DNA of 64,000 nt from JAJRQY01 sp965224435 (GTDB lineage: Bacteria; Actinomycetota; Acidimicrobiia; Acidimicrobiales; SZUA-35): assembly GCA_965224435.1 (NCBI GenBank), contig OZ245048.1, forward strand, positions 372,001 to 436,000. Direction: 5' to 3'. Below, piece by piece: positions 54,270 to 62,179 of this stretch (its first letter is position 1; each line of letters starts with the position of its first letter). Under the pieces are notes generated by a model that ran no database searches, was not told the DNA's origin, and worked only from the letters and a program-made list of their open reading frames with translations. The translations under genes were made by a program, and so were the position numbers.

Positions 54270-54998
54270 TTAGCCGGCCGCCAACAGGGACTCGAACAAG
54301 ATGACGATCGATGGGCCGGCGATGTCGGCCAGACTCACGAGCTCAGGTTCCGCCCCGATGTAGGCAGTGAAGGTTTCAGCGGCTCGGCCGGAATCCAGGT
54401 CGTGCCTGGTGTCGCCAACCATCAGGCTGGTTGCCGGTTCGGACTTGAGAAGGCCAAGCGCGCCCAAGACCGGGCCGGACCCAGGCTTGGCTCCGTAGCC
54501 CGAGTCGTAGCCAACGACCGCGTCGAAATGCTCAGTCCAGCCGAGTTGCTTGATCTGGCGTCTGGCTTGGGCCTCGGAATCATTGGTGACGACGGCAAGC
54601 CGGATGCCCTCGTCGGTGAGATGTCGCAGAAGGGCTGCGGCTCCCAGCGCAGGAGCAGCGACGTCTTGGGAAAAGTGAGCCATGGCTCGGTTGAACTCAT
54701 CGGGGTCGATGAAGGGCCGAAGGCGTTCGCCCAGCTCCGGGTTGGACTCGGCCACAAACGGAGCATCAGGGAGGATGGTGTTGGTGAGGAGATCGAAGCC
54801 AACAGCGTTGGCCGCAGCGCCAAGTCGCTGCTGGTCATCTTCGCCTACCAGCCGAAGGGCTGAGCCCAGGACGTGGTCCCAGGTTGCGTGGAAATCCAAC
54901 AGGGTCCCGTCCTTGTCAAACAAGATGGTGTTGATCTCGCCCAGGCTGCTTTGCATGCTCGATGAAGATATCGGGAACCGCTGGTCTAGCTCGTGCAC
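54270..54998 (-). CDS. HAD-superfamily phosphatase (phosphoglycolate phosphatase-like)
   Basis: 242 residues from GTG 54998, or 228 from ATG 54956 (MQSSLGEIN). HAD motifs: ILFDKDGTLLDF (nucleophile Asp and second Asp), VVTNDSEA (Thr/Ser), AKPGSGPVLG (Lys) and MVGDTRHDLDSG (acidic pair). Helical cap between motif I and II, as in GPH/PGP enzymes. It hydrolyses a small phosphate ester; substrate unknown. Its first codons overlap the stop of the lipoprotein gene. Confidence 0.88.
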   Translation of the reverse strand: MHELDQRFPISSSSMQSSLGEINTILFDKDGTLLDFHATWDHVLGSALRLVGEDDQQRLGAAANAVGFDLLTNTILPDAPFVAESNPELGERLRPFIDPDEFNRAMAHFSQDVAAPALGAAALLRHLTDEGIRLAVVTNDSEAQARRQIKQLGWTEHFDAVVGYDSGYGAKPGSGPVLGALGLLKSEPATSLMVGDTRHDLDSGRAAETFTAYIGAEPELVSLADIAGPSIVILFESLLAAG

Positions 54999-55579
54999 TC
55001 GGTCAGCAGATAGTCCACGATCTCTGGATCTTCGAGATCAAGGTTCTCGGCGATCAGTTCCAAGTCATCGTCGGCGGCATCCATATCAAAATCATGTTCG
55101 CGAGCGACTATCCGAAATTCTCCCCAGGCTTGTTCCATTCGTGAGAGCTCGTCCTCGTATCCCTCGGGCGAGGCCTTCGTCAACTTCGTAGCGGCTTCTT
55201 GAATCGAGTCCCATACTGCCTCGAAATCCGTGTCCTCAGGAGGGCCGTCCAACTCATCCAGATGCCCGCCCAGAGTCTCCCAGGCCACACAAATATCGGC
55301 GTCGGGGCTGCCAGCCCCGGTATCGCCGCCATCTGAATCGCCGCCATCTGAATCGTCGGTTGGTGGATCTGTCTCGGGTGGCGTTGTCTCGGGCGGAACT
55401 GTTGAGGTGGTTGTGCCCTCGGTTGTGGCTGTCGCACCCTCGGCCAGAGAGGTTGCCGAAGCATCATCTGCGTCCCCGTCTGAGCCGCAGCTGGCCGAAG
55501 CCAGGACCAAAATTGTGCCAGCCGCCAAGCGAAAGAGGTGTCGCGCTTGAATAGGTAGCTGCTGAAAAGTTAGAGCCAT
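54986..55579 (-). CDS. Secreted lipoprotein with acidic low-complexity linker
   Basis: 197 residues. Signal LAAGTILVLASASC with lipobox SASC. Then a Thr/Pro/Asp/Gly-rich linker (TSTVPPETTPPETDPPTDD, SDGGDSDGGD) and a helical, acidic C-terminal domain with two Cys (ADICVAWETLGG and LLTECTS) that may form a disulfide. No family recognised. Probably co-transcribed with the HAD gene (13-base overlap). Confidence 0.75.
   Translation of the reverse strand: MALTFQQLPIQARHLFRLAAGTILVLASASCGSDGDADDASATSLAEGATATTEGTTTSTVPPETTPPETDPPTDDSDGGDSDGGDTGAGSPDADICVAWETLGGHLDELDGPPEDTDFEAVWDSIQEAATKLTKASPEGYEDELSRMEQAWGEFRIVAREHDFDMDAADDDLELIAENLDLEDPEIVDYLLTECTS
55323..55352. repeat. Exact 15-bp duplication in the lipoprotein gene
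   Basis: tcgccgccatctgaa occurs at 55323-55337 and again at 55338-55352. On the minus strand it gives SDGGDSDGGD. Confidence 0.85.
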
Positions 55580-55656
55580 GATGATTCCCTCAAATCGTCC
55601 GTCGGCCTCACTCCGTGTGGGCGGTCACAGTATCCCACAGGCCCGTTAACCAAGCG

Positions 55657-57270
55657 TTAGTGAGCGAGACCTCGGGTCGTGGAGACCTGCCCTTGGCCGT
55701 TGAAGGTCAAGACTCGGGTGGCGATCTTGTCGATGAAGAAACGGTCATGACTCACCACGATGACTGAGCCGGGAAAGTGCATCAATGCCCGCTCCATGAC
55801 CTGGGCGCTGGCGATGTCCAGGTGATTGGTTGGCTCATCCAGCAGGATCACCGACGCCCCTGACAGCAAACACAAGACCAGGGCCACCCGGGCCCGTTGG
55901 CCACCAGACAAGTTGCCGATTCGCTGCTTCAGATCCATTTCCGAGAATTGGAAGAGGCTGAGGAATCGGCCAACCGACTTCTTGGTTGCGCTGAACGCCA
56001 AACTGTCGGGAGCCGAGTTGACGGCATGGCTAACGGTGTCGTCCAGGTCCAATTCTTCCAGAATCTGGTTGTAGGAAACATGGTTCGCACCCTTGCGCCA
56101 CGCCACAGTTCCCGAATCTGGTCCAGTTGACCCGGCCATGATCCCAAGCAACGTTGACTTTCCACAACCATTGGGTCCGACCACGGCCAGACGCTCTCGG
56201 CTTCGTAGATCGAACGACAAATCCTGGAAGAGATCCTGACCGGCAAAGCTCTTGCACAGGCCGGTGACTTCGCACAATTCCTTGCTGATCTGAAGCTGCT
56301 GATATATGTCGGTGACGATTTGATCGACTGGTCCACGAGTCTTGCTCTTCTTGATGTTTGCCAGCTTGCGATTCAGGCTTTTGTTATCGCTGGACCGGTT
56401 CTGGCTGCCCTTCTTCTGCAGCTTGGACTCTTGGCGTCCCTTGATGGCCTCGGACTCATAAGCCAACATCTCCTGCTCGTGGACGAATTGACGCTCCAGA
56501 GTCTTGAACCGGAAGTGTTTCTTGGGTACGTAGTCGCTGTAGTTGCCTTCATAAACCTGGAGCTGATGGTTCTCGACCTCGATGATCTTGGTGACAACAG
56601 CATCCAGGAAGTCTCGATCATGGGAGACAAGAAGCAGCGCTCCAGCAAAACTCTGGAACCAGGATTCGAGCCAGGCCAAACCCTCGACGTCAAGAAAGTT
56701 AGTCGGCTCATCCATGAGCAGGACGTCGGGGGCTTCGAGCAGGATCTTGGCTAAGGCAGCCCGATTGCGCCAACCGCCGGAAAGCTGATCGATCGGCAAG
56801 AGGCGATGCTCGTCACTGAACCCGAGTCGGCTGAGCACCGTGTCGATCTGGTTCTCATAACCCCAGCCATCGATTCGTTCCATGGTCTCAAACAAGGTCG
56901 CCTGCTCGTTCAGCAGGGTCATCATGTCGTCGCCCTCAGCCCCGGCGAGGCCCTCGGCGATCTGGGCCAATTGTTGCTCGGTCTGGTGGACTTCGACGAA
57001 GAGGGCATCCAGGACTTCAAACACACTGAGCTCTCCGTTCAGTTCGGAGAACTGGGAGAAGTAGCCGATGCGAACATTGTCGGTGATGTCGACCTGTCCG
57101 CTGTCGGGCTGCTCCTGGTCAAGGATCAACTTGAGCAGGGTGGTCTTGCCGGTGCCGTTGGCGCCAATGACGGCGACTCGGTCACCCTTGCTCAGTTTGA
57201 AGTCGATCTGGCGAAAGACCAGACGTGACTCATAGCTCATGGTGAGGTTCTTGAGTCGAATCCAGCTCAT
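55657..57270 (-). CDS. ABC-F family ATPase
   Basis: 537 residues from ATG 57270 (MSWIRLKNLTMSYE); a longer open frame upstream is noise. Two ABC domains on one chain with no membrane part: first GANGTGKTTLLKL, LSGGWRNRAALAKIL, LLMDEPTNFLD; second GPNGCGKSTLLG, LSGGQRARVALVLC, ILLDEPTNHLD. The inter-domain linker is long and basic (KKGSQNRSSDNKSLNRKLANIKK). ABC-F proteins act on the ribosome (stalling relief, antibiotic protection). Start overlaps the GH1-like gene stop (ATGA), so it is the last gene of a three-gene operon. Confidence 0.92.
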   Translation of the reverse strand: MSWIRLKNLTMSYESRLVFRQIDFKLSKGDRVAVIGANGTGKTTLLKLILDQEQPDSGQVDITDNVRIGYFSQFSELNGELSVFEVLDALFVEVHQTEQQLAQIAEGLAGAEGDDMMTLLNEQATLFETMERIDGWGYENQIDTVLSRLGFSDEHRLLPIDQLSGGWRNRAALAKILLEAPDVLLMDEPTNFLDVEGLAWLESWFQSFAGALLLVSHDRDFLDAVVTKIIEVENHQLQVYEGNYSDYVPKKHFRFKTLERQFVHEQEMLAYESEAIKGRQESKLQKKGSQNRSSDNKSLNRKLANIKKSKTRGPVDQIVTDIYQQLQISKELCEVTGLCKSFAGQDLFQDLSFDLRSRERLAVVGPNGCGKSTLLGIMAGSTGPDSGTVAWRKGANHVSYNQILEELDLDDTVSHAVNSAPDSLAFSATKKSVGRFLSLFQFSEMDLKQRIGNLSGGQRARVALVLCLLSGASVILLDEPTNHLDIASAQVMERALMHFPGSVIVVSHDRFFIDKIATRVLTFNGQGQVSTTRGLAH

Positions 57271-58415
57271 GGGGCGAATCCGGGCAGGACCTCGGCGGCG
57301 GGGCGTAGCTCGCGACCTTGGTCGGCGAGGCCAGGGTTGACACCAAAGCCGTGTTCCCAATGCCAGCCGTCGATGGGACTGGCCTGCCACCACCCGGTAG
57401 CCCCAACCGACTGGGTGAGTTCCAGCATCTCACCAAGCCCATCGGCCCGTTGCAGTTCGGTCGAGCCGAACTCGGTCGAGCCGAATATGGCCAGGTCGCC
57501 AGCGATGATGCTTTCTCGTCCCCCGGCAAGTTCGATTGCGGCCGAGATTGCTTCAGCGTGAGCCTCGACCAGGGGAGCTTGCAGCAGGCTCCAACCTCCG
57601 TCCCCATCGATCTGGATTGGGGGGCGAACCTGGAAGATCAGACGATCAAAGGCGTCGCGGAACGAATCGACCTGGCGGCGTGGCCCGTCAGGGATGTCGA
57701 TGACTCCGTCGGTCAATGCGTGACGCAAGGTCTGATTGAACAATGTGTGCAACCAAGCCGCTTCCGGTCTGGCCTTCACATTGTCTGGCTTGGGATGGAA
57801 CGACTGGAGCGTGTGAAACAGCGCAACCGGAGCTGACCCTTGAAGTATCCGCCACGCCTCATTCTCGGCCAGGAGAGCGTTGGCGACTGCGGTACCGGTG
57901 TCGGCGGCCGAACGTTTGCCCGGTGGAGCGATACCAAGCAGGTTGGCCCGAACCGCTCGGCGGATCGGTTCTCGCAGGGCTACCCAGCCTCTGACCTGGG
58001 AGTGGAACGTCTCCCCGATCCAGTCGACATGGCGGGGCCAGGTCTTGGTTCGAGACCGGGTGTCGTCAAAGCCACCGTCGTCAACCGCGAACCAGCCAGG
58101 CATGGTTCCGTCAATCAGACAAACCCAGGGTTCGATTCCGATCTCGCGAATCTGGTCCAGTAGGAGTTGGTAATGCATGACTTGGGCTTGCTCATACTTG
58201 CCAGGCGAAGGCTCGAGCCGAGACCATTCCAGCGTCACCAGCAGTTCGCTCACGCCGAGGGTCTTCAGCAAGCTGAGGTCTTCCATCGTGTTGAGGTCAA
58301 AGTCATTGCCAGTACCGGCGTCGGGAGCACGATCTCGCTCAATCCAGTTGGCCCAGTCAGCATTGTCGCTGACTCCATTGCTCTCGGCCTCGGTAACAGC
58401 CGCGCCCAGGATCAC
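57267..58415 (-). CDS. GH1-like (beta-glucosidase fold) protein, degenerate active site
   Basis: 382 residues, GTG start. GH1 resemblance: VSELLVTLEWSRLEPSPGKY (typical W-S-R-[IL]-X-P), IEPWVCLIDGTMPGWF in place of the HH[WF]DLP segment, WVALREPIRRA in place of TXNEP (Glu kept, Asn changed to Arg), and DGWHWEHGFGVNPGLADQ in place of DNFEW-X-X-GY-X-X-RFGL. The nucleophile motif [IV]TENG is not found; the aligned stretch is SIIAGDLAIFG. Shorter than the usual 440-470. Probably not a classical retaining glycosidase. Overlaps HAD upstream (GTGA) and ABC-F downstream (ATGA). Confidence 0.72.
   Translation of the reverse strand: MILGAAVTEAESNGVSDNADWANWIERDRAPDAGTGNDFDLNTMEDLSLLKTLGVSELLVTLEWSRLEPSPGKYEQAQVMHYQLLLDQIREIGIEPWVCLIDGTMPGWFAVDDGGFDDTRSRTKTWPRHVDWIGETFHSQVRGWVALREPIRRAVRANLLGIAPPGKRSAADTGTAVANALLAENEAWRILQGSAPVALFHTLQSFHPKPDNVKARPEAAWLHTLFNQTLRHALTDGVIDIPDGPRRQVDSFRDAFDRLIFQVRPPIQIDGDGGWSLLQAPLVEAHAEAISAAIELAGGRESIIAGDLAIFGSTEFGSTELQRADGLGEMLELTQSVGATGWWQASPIDGWHWEHGFGVNPGLADQGRELRPAAEVLPGFAP
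57458..57487. repeat. 15-bp duplication in the GH1-like gene
   Basis: tcggtcgagccgaac (57458-57472) and tcggtcgagccgaat (57473-57487). In frame on the minus strand: FGSTEFGSTE. Confidence 0.85.
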
Positions 58416-59056
58416 AGTCCGAACGCTTCGCGCACAATGGTGATAGCTGGACCAGAATCGTCCTCAACCAAGACCGTCTCCATGCCAAAGGTTGCGGCCG
58501 CGTCGAGATTCCGTTGCTGGTCATCAAGAAGAAGAGCTTCGGTTCCATCACAGCCTGCGGCATCAAGACAGAGTTCGAAGTAGGCGTCTTCGGGCTTTCG
58601 GGTACCGACCAGGGCCGAGTTGACGATGGCGGAGACCAGGCCATTGTCCAGGTAGCGCGAGGCCAGTATGTCCTGGAAGCTCTGGAAGTTGTTGGTGGCC
58701 AGAAAGACAGTGACATCGGCTGAACGCAAGTCCTCCAATAGCAGGATCATCTCTGGGCGATCAGGGGAGTGGATGAAAGAAGCTGGACTGTTGAAGTCGA
58801 AGATGGCGCCTGACCCTGGAGCGATCTCGTTGAAGTATTCGATGAGATCATCGTCATCCATTTCGCCCCGTTCGGCTTGATGAAAGGGTGAGTCGACCCC
58901 ATCGACATCGTCGCTGACATAGTGGCTGAACGATGCGAACAATGCGGCAATGGACTCGTCGCTGAGCCCGGCCCGTTGGGTTGCGGGAAGCATCATCTGG
59001 CTCATTGGGACAGTCACGGTCCCAGCCCAGTCGATCAGTAAGGCTTGCATTGGCAT
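58412..59056 (-). CDS. HAD-superfamily hydrolase with DWAGT motif
   Basis: 214 residues from ATG 59056 (MPMQALLIDWAGTVTV); upstream codons in the frame overlap an intergenic hairpin and are unlikely. Motif I is DWAGT: the nucleophile Asp is present, the second Asp is Ala as in phosphonatases. Motif II FLATNN, motif III GTRKPEDAYF (Lys), motif IV LLLDDQQRNLDAA. Helical cap in between. Substrate unknown. First gene of a three-gene operon (HAD, GH1-like, ABC-F) with 4-base overlaps. Confidence 0.83.
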   Translation of the reverse strand: MPMQALLIDWAGTVTVPMSQMMLPATQRAGLSDESIAALFASFSHYVSDDVDGVDSPFHQAERGEMDDDDLIEYFNEIAPGSGAIFDFNSPASFIHSPDRPEMILLLEDLRSADVTVFLATNNFQSFQDILASRYLDNGLVSAIVNSALVGTRKPEDAYFELCLDAAGCDGTEALLLDDQQRNLDAAATFGMETVLVEDDSGPAITIVREAFGL

Positions 59057-59088
59057 AAGGCTTGAGGCTACGACCCGCACTACGATTC

Positions 59089-59130
59089 CGTTCTGGCACC
59101 CGTAGAGCACGCTCCAGCGGTGCCAGAACG
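59089..59130. repeat. Inverted repeat between divergent HAD and VWA genes
   Basis: Perfect 12-bp arms cgttctggcacc (59089-59100) and ggtgccagaacg (59119-59130) with an 18-base loop. It is upstream of both genes, so it is more likely a regulator site or a palindromic repeat than a terminator. Confidence 0.6.
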
Positions 59131-59166
59131 CAAAACGCTGACGCAGAAAGCTGGTGGGGGAACCAC

Positions 59167-61227
59167 ATGGTTGGACAACGTTTTCGATATTCACGATGGG
59201 ACGGGACTCAGAAGGGCTTTGACGTTGATGCCTTCGATGTGCTGTCCGAGCTGACCGATGATCTGCTCTATCACGGTGACCCGAATTCGGCTCTTCGCAA
59301 GCTGATAGAGGAGGGTTTCGAGGATCGCAATGGCGACCAGATCGAAGGTCTCAGGCAGATGTTGGAGAAGCTGGCCCAAGAGCGACAAGAACGTCTGGAC
59401 CAACACGATCTTGGTGGGGTCTATGACGAAATCAACGAGGCCCTCAGTGAGGTCGTTGATCTGGAACGGCAAGGCCTGGCTGATCGGTCCGAGCTAGCCG
59501 ACATGGAGCTTGGATCGTCCAATCCAGGTGATGAACAGCACCGCAACGCCGAACTGGCCAAGAAGACAGCAGCGGGCAAGTCGTTGGAGTTGGACATGTT
59601 GCCCGACGACCTGGCTAGCAAGGTTCGCCAGTTGGAGAAGTATGACTTCCAATCTGCTGAAGCCCAAGCCCGGTTTGAGGACTTGGTTGAGCAACTTCGT
59701 CAGGAGCTGGTGAATCAGCAGTTCAGCTCTATGGCTGGTTCGATGGAAGATGTCAGTCCTGAAGATCTCGCCCGCATGAAAGACATGATGGCGGATCTGA
59801 ACAAGATGCTGGAAGCCCGCGAGCGGGGCGAGCACCCGCCGACAGAGGCTGAGCAAGAGACTGAGGCACAGCAGTTCCAAAAGTTCATGGAGGACTATGG
59901 CGACTTCTTCCCTAACGAGCCGGCCACCTTGGATGAGTTGTTGGCCGAGATGGCTCAGCAGATGGCAGCCATGCAAGCCTTGATGAACTCGATGACTCCG
60001 GAGCAACGCCAGCAGTTGCAGGAGCTTTCGGATCAGCTGATGGAGGACATGGACCTCAATTTCGAGATGGATCGACTTTCGCAGAACCTGCAGTCGATGT
60101 TCCCCGACGCGGGGTGGCAGCAGAGCTATGACTTCGAAGGATTCGATCCGCTGGGAATGGCCGACGCCTCCCAGATGCTGCGAGAACTCAGCGAGCTTGA
60201 TCAGCTGGAGCAGTTCTTGTCCTCAGCCACGTCGCCCGGAGCACTGGCCGAAGTCGACCTGGATCAGGTCCGACGATTGCTTGGCAATGAGTCTGCCGCC
60301 AGCTTGGACAAGGTCTCGAAACTGGCTGACATGATGGAACAATCTGGGCTGATCCAGAACTCCGGTGGCCGTCTGGAGTTGACGCCTCGTGGTTTGCGTC
60401 GCCTTGGACAACAAGCTTTGGACGACCTGTTCAAGAAACTGGACCCGGGCTTGCTTGGCCGTCATAACAGCGACCGTGTCGGCATTGGTCACGAGCGAAG
60501 TTATGACACCAAGCCTTACGAATTTGGTGACCCGTTCAACCTCCATATTGAACGGACCGTTCGCAATGCCATCAGGCGGTCCGGGGGAGGAACCCCGGTT
60601 CGGCTGACTCCGGACGATTTCGAGATTGAGCAAACCGAGCGCCAAGTCCGGTCCAGCACAGTGGTGATGTTGGACCTATCCATGTCGATGCCGATGCGCA
60701 ATAACTTCTTGCCAGCCAAGAAGGTTGCCATGGCCTTGTACTCCCTGATCTCGACCCAGTACCCGAGCGATTATCTGGCCATCGTGACCTTCAGCGAGGT
60801 GGCGAGACGGCTCAAGCCAGCAGATCTACCCGAGGTCAGTTGGGACTTTGTCTATGGCACCAACATGCATCACGGATTCATGCTTAGCCAGCAGCTCTTG
60901 GCTCGCCAAACTGGCACCAAGCAGATCATCATGATTACTGACGGCGAACCAACGGCTCACCTGTGGGATGACGGCACACCGTTCTTCAGTTACCCGCCGG
61001 CTCGTGAGACGGTGGAGCGAACAATGGCAGAAGTCATGCGCTGCACTCGCGCTGGCATCACCATCAATACCTTCATGTTGGATCCGGATCACGGATTGAA
61101 GGGGTTTATTGAACGCTTGACCGAGCTGAATCGTGGACGAGCCTTCTTTACTACACCGGAAAACCTGGGTGATTATGTGCTCTTGGACTTCATCGAACAC
61201 AAGAAGTCACTGCTGAATCGCCGCTGA
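59167..61227 (+). CDS. VWA-domain protein (Rv0959-like partner of MoxR ATPase)
   Basis: 686 residues from ATG 59167, with GGGGG at 59156-59160. The N-terminal half is helical and very rich in Glu, Gln and Met (coiled-coil-like: MAAMQALMNSMTPEQRQQLQE). The C-terminal 200 residues form a von Willebrand A domain with MIDAS motif VVMLDLSMSMPM (DXSXS), conserved Thr region and IMITDGEPTAHLWDDG. No signal peptide. In mycobacteria Rv0958 (chelatase-type ATPase) and Rv0959 (VWA) are adjacent; here about 5 kb separate them. Probably a MoxR-VWA chaperone pair. Confidence 0.85.
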   Translation: MVGQRFRYSRWDGTQKGFDVDAFDVLSELTDDLLYHGDPNSALRKLIEEGFEDRNGDQIEGLRQMLEKLAQERQERLDQHDLGGVYDEINEALSEVVDLERQGLADRSELADMELGSSNPGDEQHRNAELAKKTAAGKSLELDMLPDDLASKVRQLEKYDFQSAEAQARFEDLVEQLRQELVNQQFSSMAGSMEDVSPEDLARMKDMMADLNKMLEARERGEHPPTEAEQETEAQQFQKFMEDYGDFFPNEPATLDELLAEMAQQMAAMQALMNSMTPEQRQQLQELSDQLMEDMDLNFEMDRLSQNLQSMFPDAGWQQSYDFEGFDPLGMADASQMLRELSELDQLEQFLSSATSPGALAEVDLDQVRRLLGNESAASLDKVSKLADMMEQSGLIQNSGGRLELTPRGLRRLGQQALDDLFKKLDPGLLGRHNSDRVGIGHERSYDTKPYEFGDPFNLHIERTVRNAIRRSGGGTPVRLTPDDFEIEQTERQVRSSTVVMLDLSMSMPMRNNFLPAKKVAMALYSLISTQYPSDYLAIVTFSEVARRLKPADLPEVSWDFVYGTNMHHGFMLSQQLLARQTGTKQIIMITDGEPTAHLWDDGTPFFSYPPARETVERTMAEVMRCTRAGITINTFMLDPDHGLKGFIERLTELNRGRAFFTTPENLGDYVLLDFIEHKKSLLNRR

Positions 61228-61348
61228 ATCACGCGTCAGACTGGCTCCACCTCGCATCAAACTGTCTCTTTGAGCGGTCGCATCACTGCTGTGGGAGAGA
61301 TTGTGGGCCCTTTTTCGGAAAATTTAGCCGTCCAGGCCCTATCACAGT

Positions 61349-61362
61349 TGTGTAATTACACA
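61349..61362. promoter_or_regulatory. 14-bp perfect palindrome overlapping the whiB -35
   Basis: tgtgtaattacaca. Resembles operators of dimeric regulators (TGTG-N6-CACA); the half-site spacing is 2 bases shorter than the CRP consensus (TGTGA-N6-TCACA). The binding protein is unknown. Confidence 0.6.
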
Positions 61363-61413
61363 GTGGTATTACGATGACTTTCACAAAGCTGCTGCTATTC
61401 CGCGGCGCGAAAC

Positions 61414-61435
61414 GAACTCTCAAGAGTTCACGTGA
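61414..61435. promoter_or_regulatory. Inverted repeat and adjoining palindrome in whiB leader
   Basis: gaactct-ca-agagttc (61414-61429), immediately joined with tcacgtga (61428-61435). About 110 bases before whiB; an operator or RNA hairpin. Confidence 0.5.
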
Positions 61436-61544
61436 CTATTTCCTTCACCACTTCGGTATGGAGATGGCAACTTGAACTCAGACCTGAATCCCCAAAAATC
61501 TGAACGATGACCCGCCCAGCCGGTGGCGGAGGAGACTTAAATTG

Positions 61545-61895
61545 ATGCGAATAGGGCGGAAAAATCTTCAACTGGATACATCTTGGCAGGAGTCATCAAA
61601 CTGTCTCGGTGTTGATCCAGACCTCTTCTTTCCGGAGCGGGGAGCGTCGACCAAGGAAGCCAAGGAAGTCTGTCGAGGTTGCATTGTCCGCAATGACTGC
61701 CTTGAGTTCGCTCTCGCCAATGGCGAGAAGTTCGGAATCTGGGGCGGAATGAGCGAGCGCGAGCGCCGCCGCATCCGTCGGCAGCGTGCTCTTGACCGGC
61801 AGGCAGAGGCGGAGCGTCTACAGGTGTTTGCTCAAGAGGTGGCACCGGCCGGAGATCAGGTCGGCGCTGCGGCCGCAAAAACCGCGAGCGGCTAG
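61545..61895 (+). CDS. WhiB-family iron-sulfur transcription regulator
   Basis: 116 residues from ATG 61545 (a TTG one codon before is also possible). Four Cys for a [4Fe-4S] cluster: SSNCLGVDPDLFFPE, then CRGCIVRNDCLEFAL (C-X2-C-X5-C). G-[IV]-W-G-G turn in FGIWGGMSERERRRIRRQR followed by the basic DNA-contact helix. WhiB proteins are confined to actinobacteria (and their phages) and act with sigma factors. Which paralogue (WhiB1 or WhiB2 type) cannot be told. Palindromes upstream suggest tight control. Confidence 0.93.
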   Translation: MRIGRKNLQLDTSWQESSNCLGVDPDLFFPERGASTKEAKEVCRGCIVRNDCLEFALANGEKFGIWGGMSERERRRIRRQRALDRQAEAERLQVFAQEVAPAGDQVGAAAAKTASG

Positions 61896-61948
61896 CGCCA
61901 GGCTCTTGTGGCGGCCCCGAGCTGGTCAAAGTGGGGTAGTCTTACACC

Positions 61949-62125
61949 GTGCCAAATCTGAAGCCCGGTGAGCTACTCATCATTCTTGTCATCCTTCTTG
62001 TGCTCTTTGGTGGAGCCAAGCTGCCCCAGCTGGCAAAGAACCTTGGTCGCGCCCAGAAAGAGTTCAAGGATGGCATTGCGGAAGGCGAGTCCGACGAGGA
62101 CGAAAAAAGCGGGAAATCTGACTGA
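61949..62125 (+). CDS. tatA: Sec-independent translocase subunit TatA
   Basis: 58 residues, GTG start. Typical TatA: short N-terminus NLKPGELLII, one membrane helix (LLIILVILLVLFGGAKLPQL), the FGGAKLPQLAKNLGRA hinge and amphipathic helix (AQKEFKDGI), then an acidic tail (EGESDEDEKSGKSD). It forms the pore part of twin-arginine export. A -10-like TAGTCT sits at 61937-61942, only six bases before GTG, so the mRNA could be leaderless. Other Tat genes are not in the window. Confidence 0.9.
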   Translation: MPNLKPGELLIILVILLVLFGGAKLPQLAKNLGRAQKEFKDGIAEGESDEDEKSGKSD

Positions 62126-62179
62126 TCGGGAACTTGCTGGCCAGGACAAGCGTTGTGAAGCCTGACCGGACCGTTTCCT

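Larger units (their letters stand above)
61228..61541. promoter_or_regulatory. 314-bp whiB upstream region
   Basis: No gene seen. It holds a plausible promoter TTGTGT (61348-61353), 16-base spacer, TACGAT (61370-61375), and three palindromes listed separately in part. The 5' leader would be about 160 bases, unusually long. GGAGGAGA at 61528-61535 is the whiB ribosome site. Confidence 0.55.

Noticed and set aside
61349..61362. Canonical CRP site
   Set aside because: The palindrome has TGTG-N6-CACA; CRP needs N8 between these half-sites. Reported as an operator of unknown owner.
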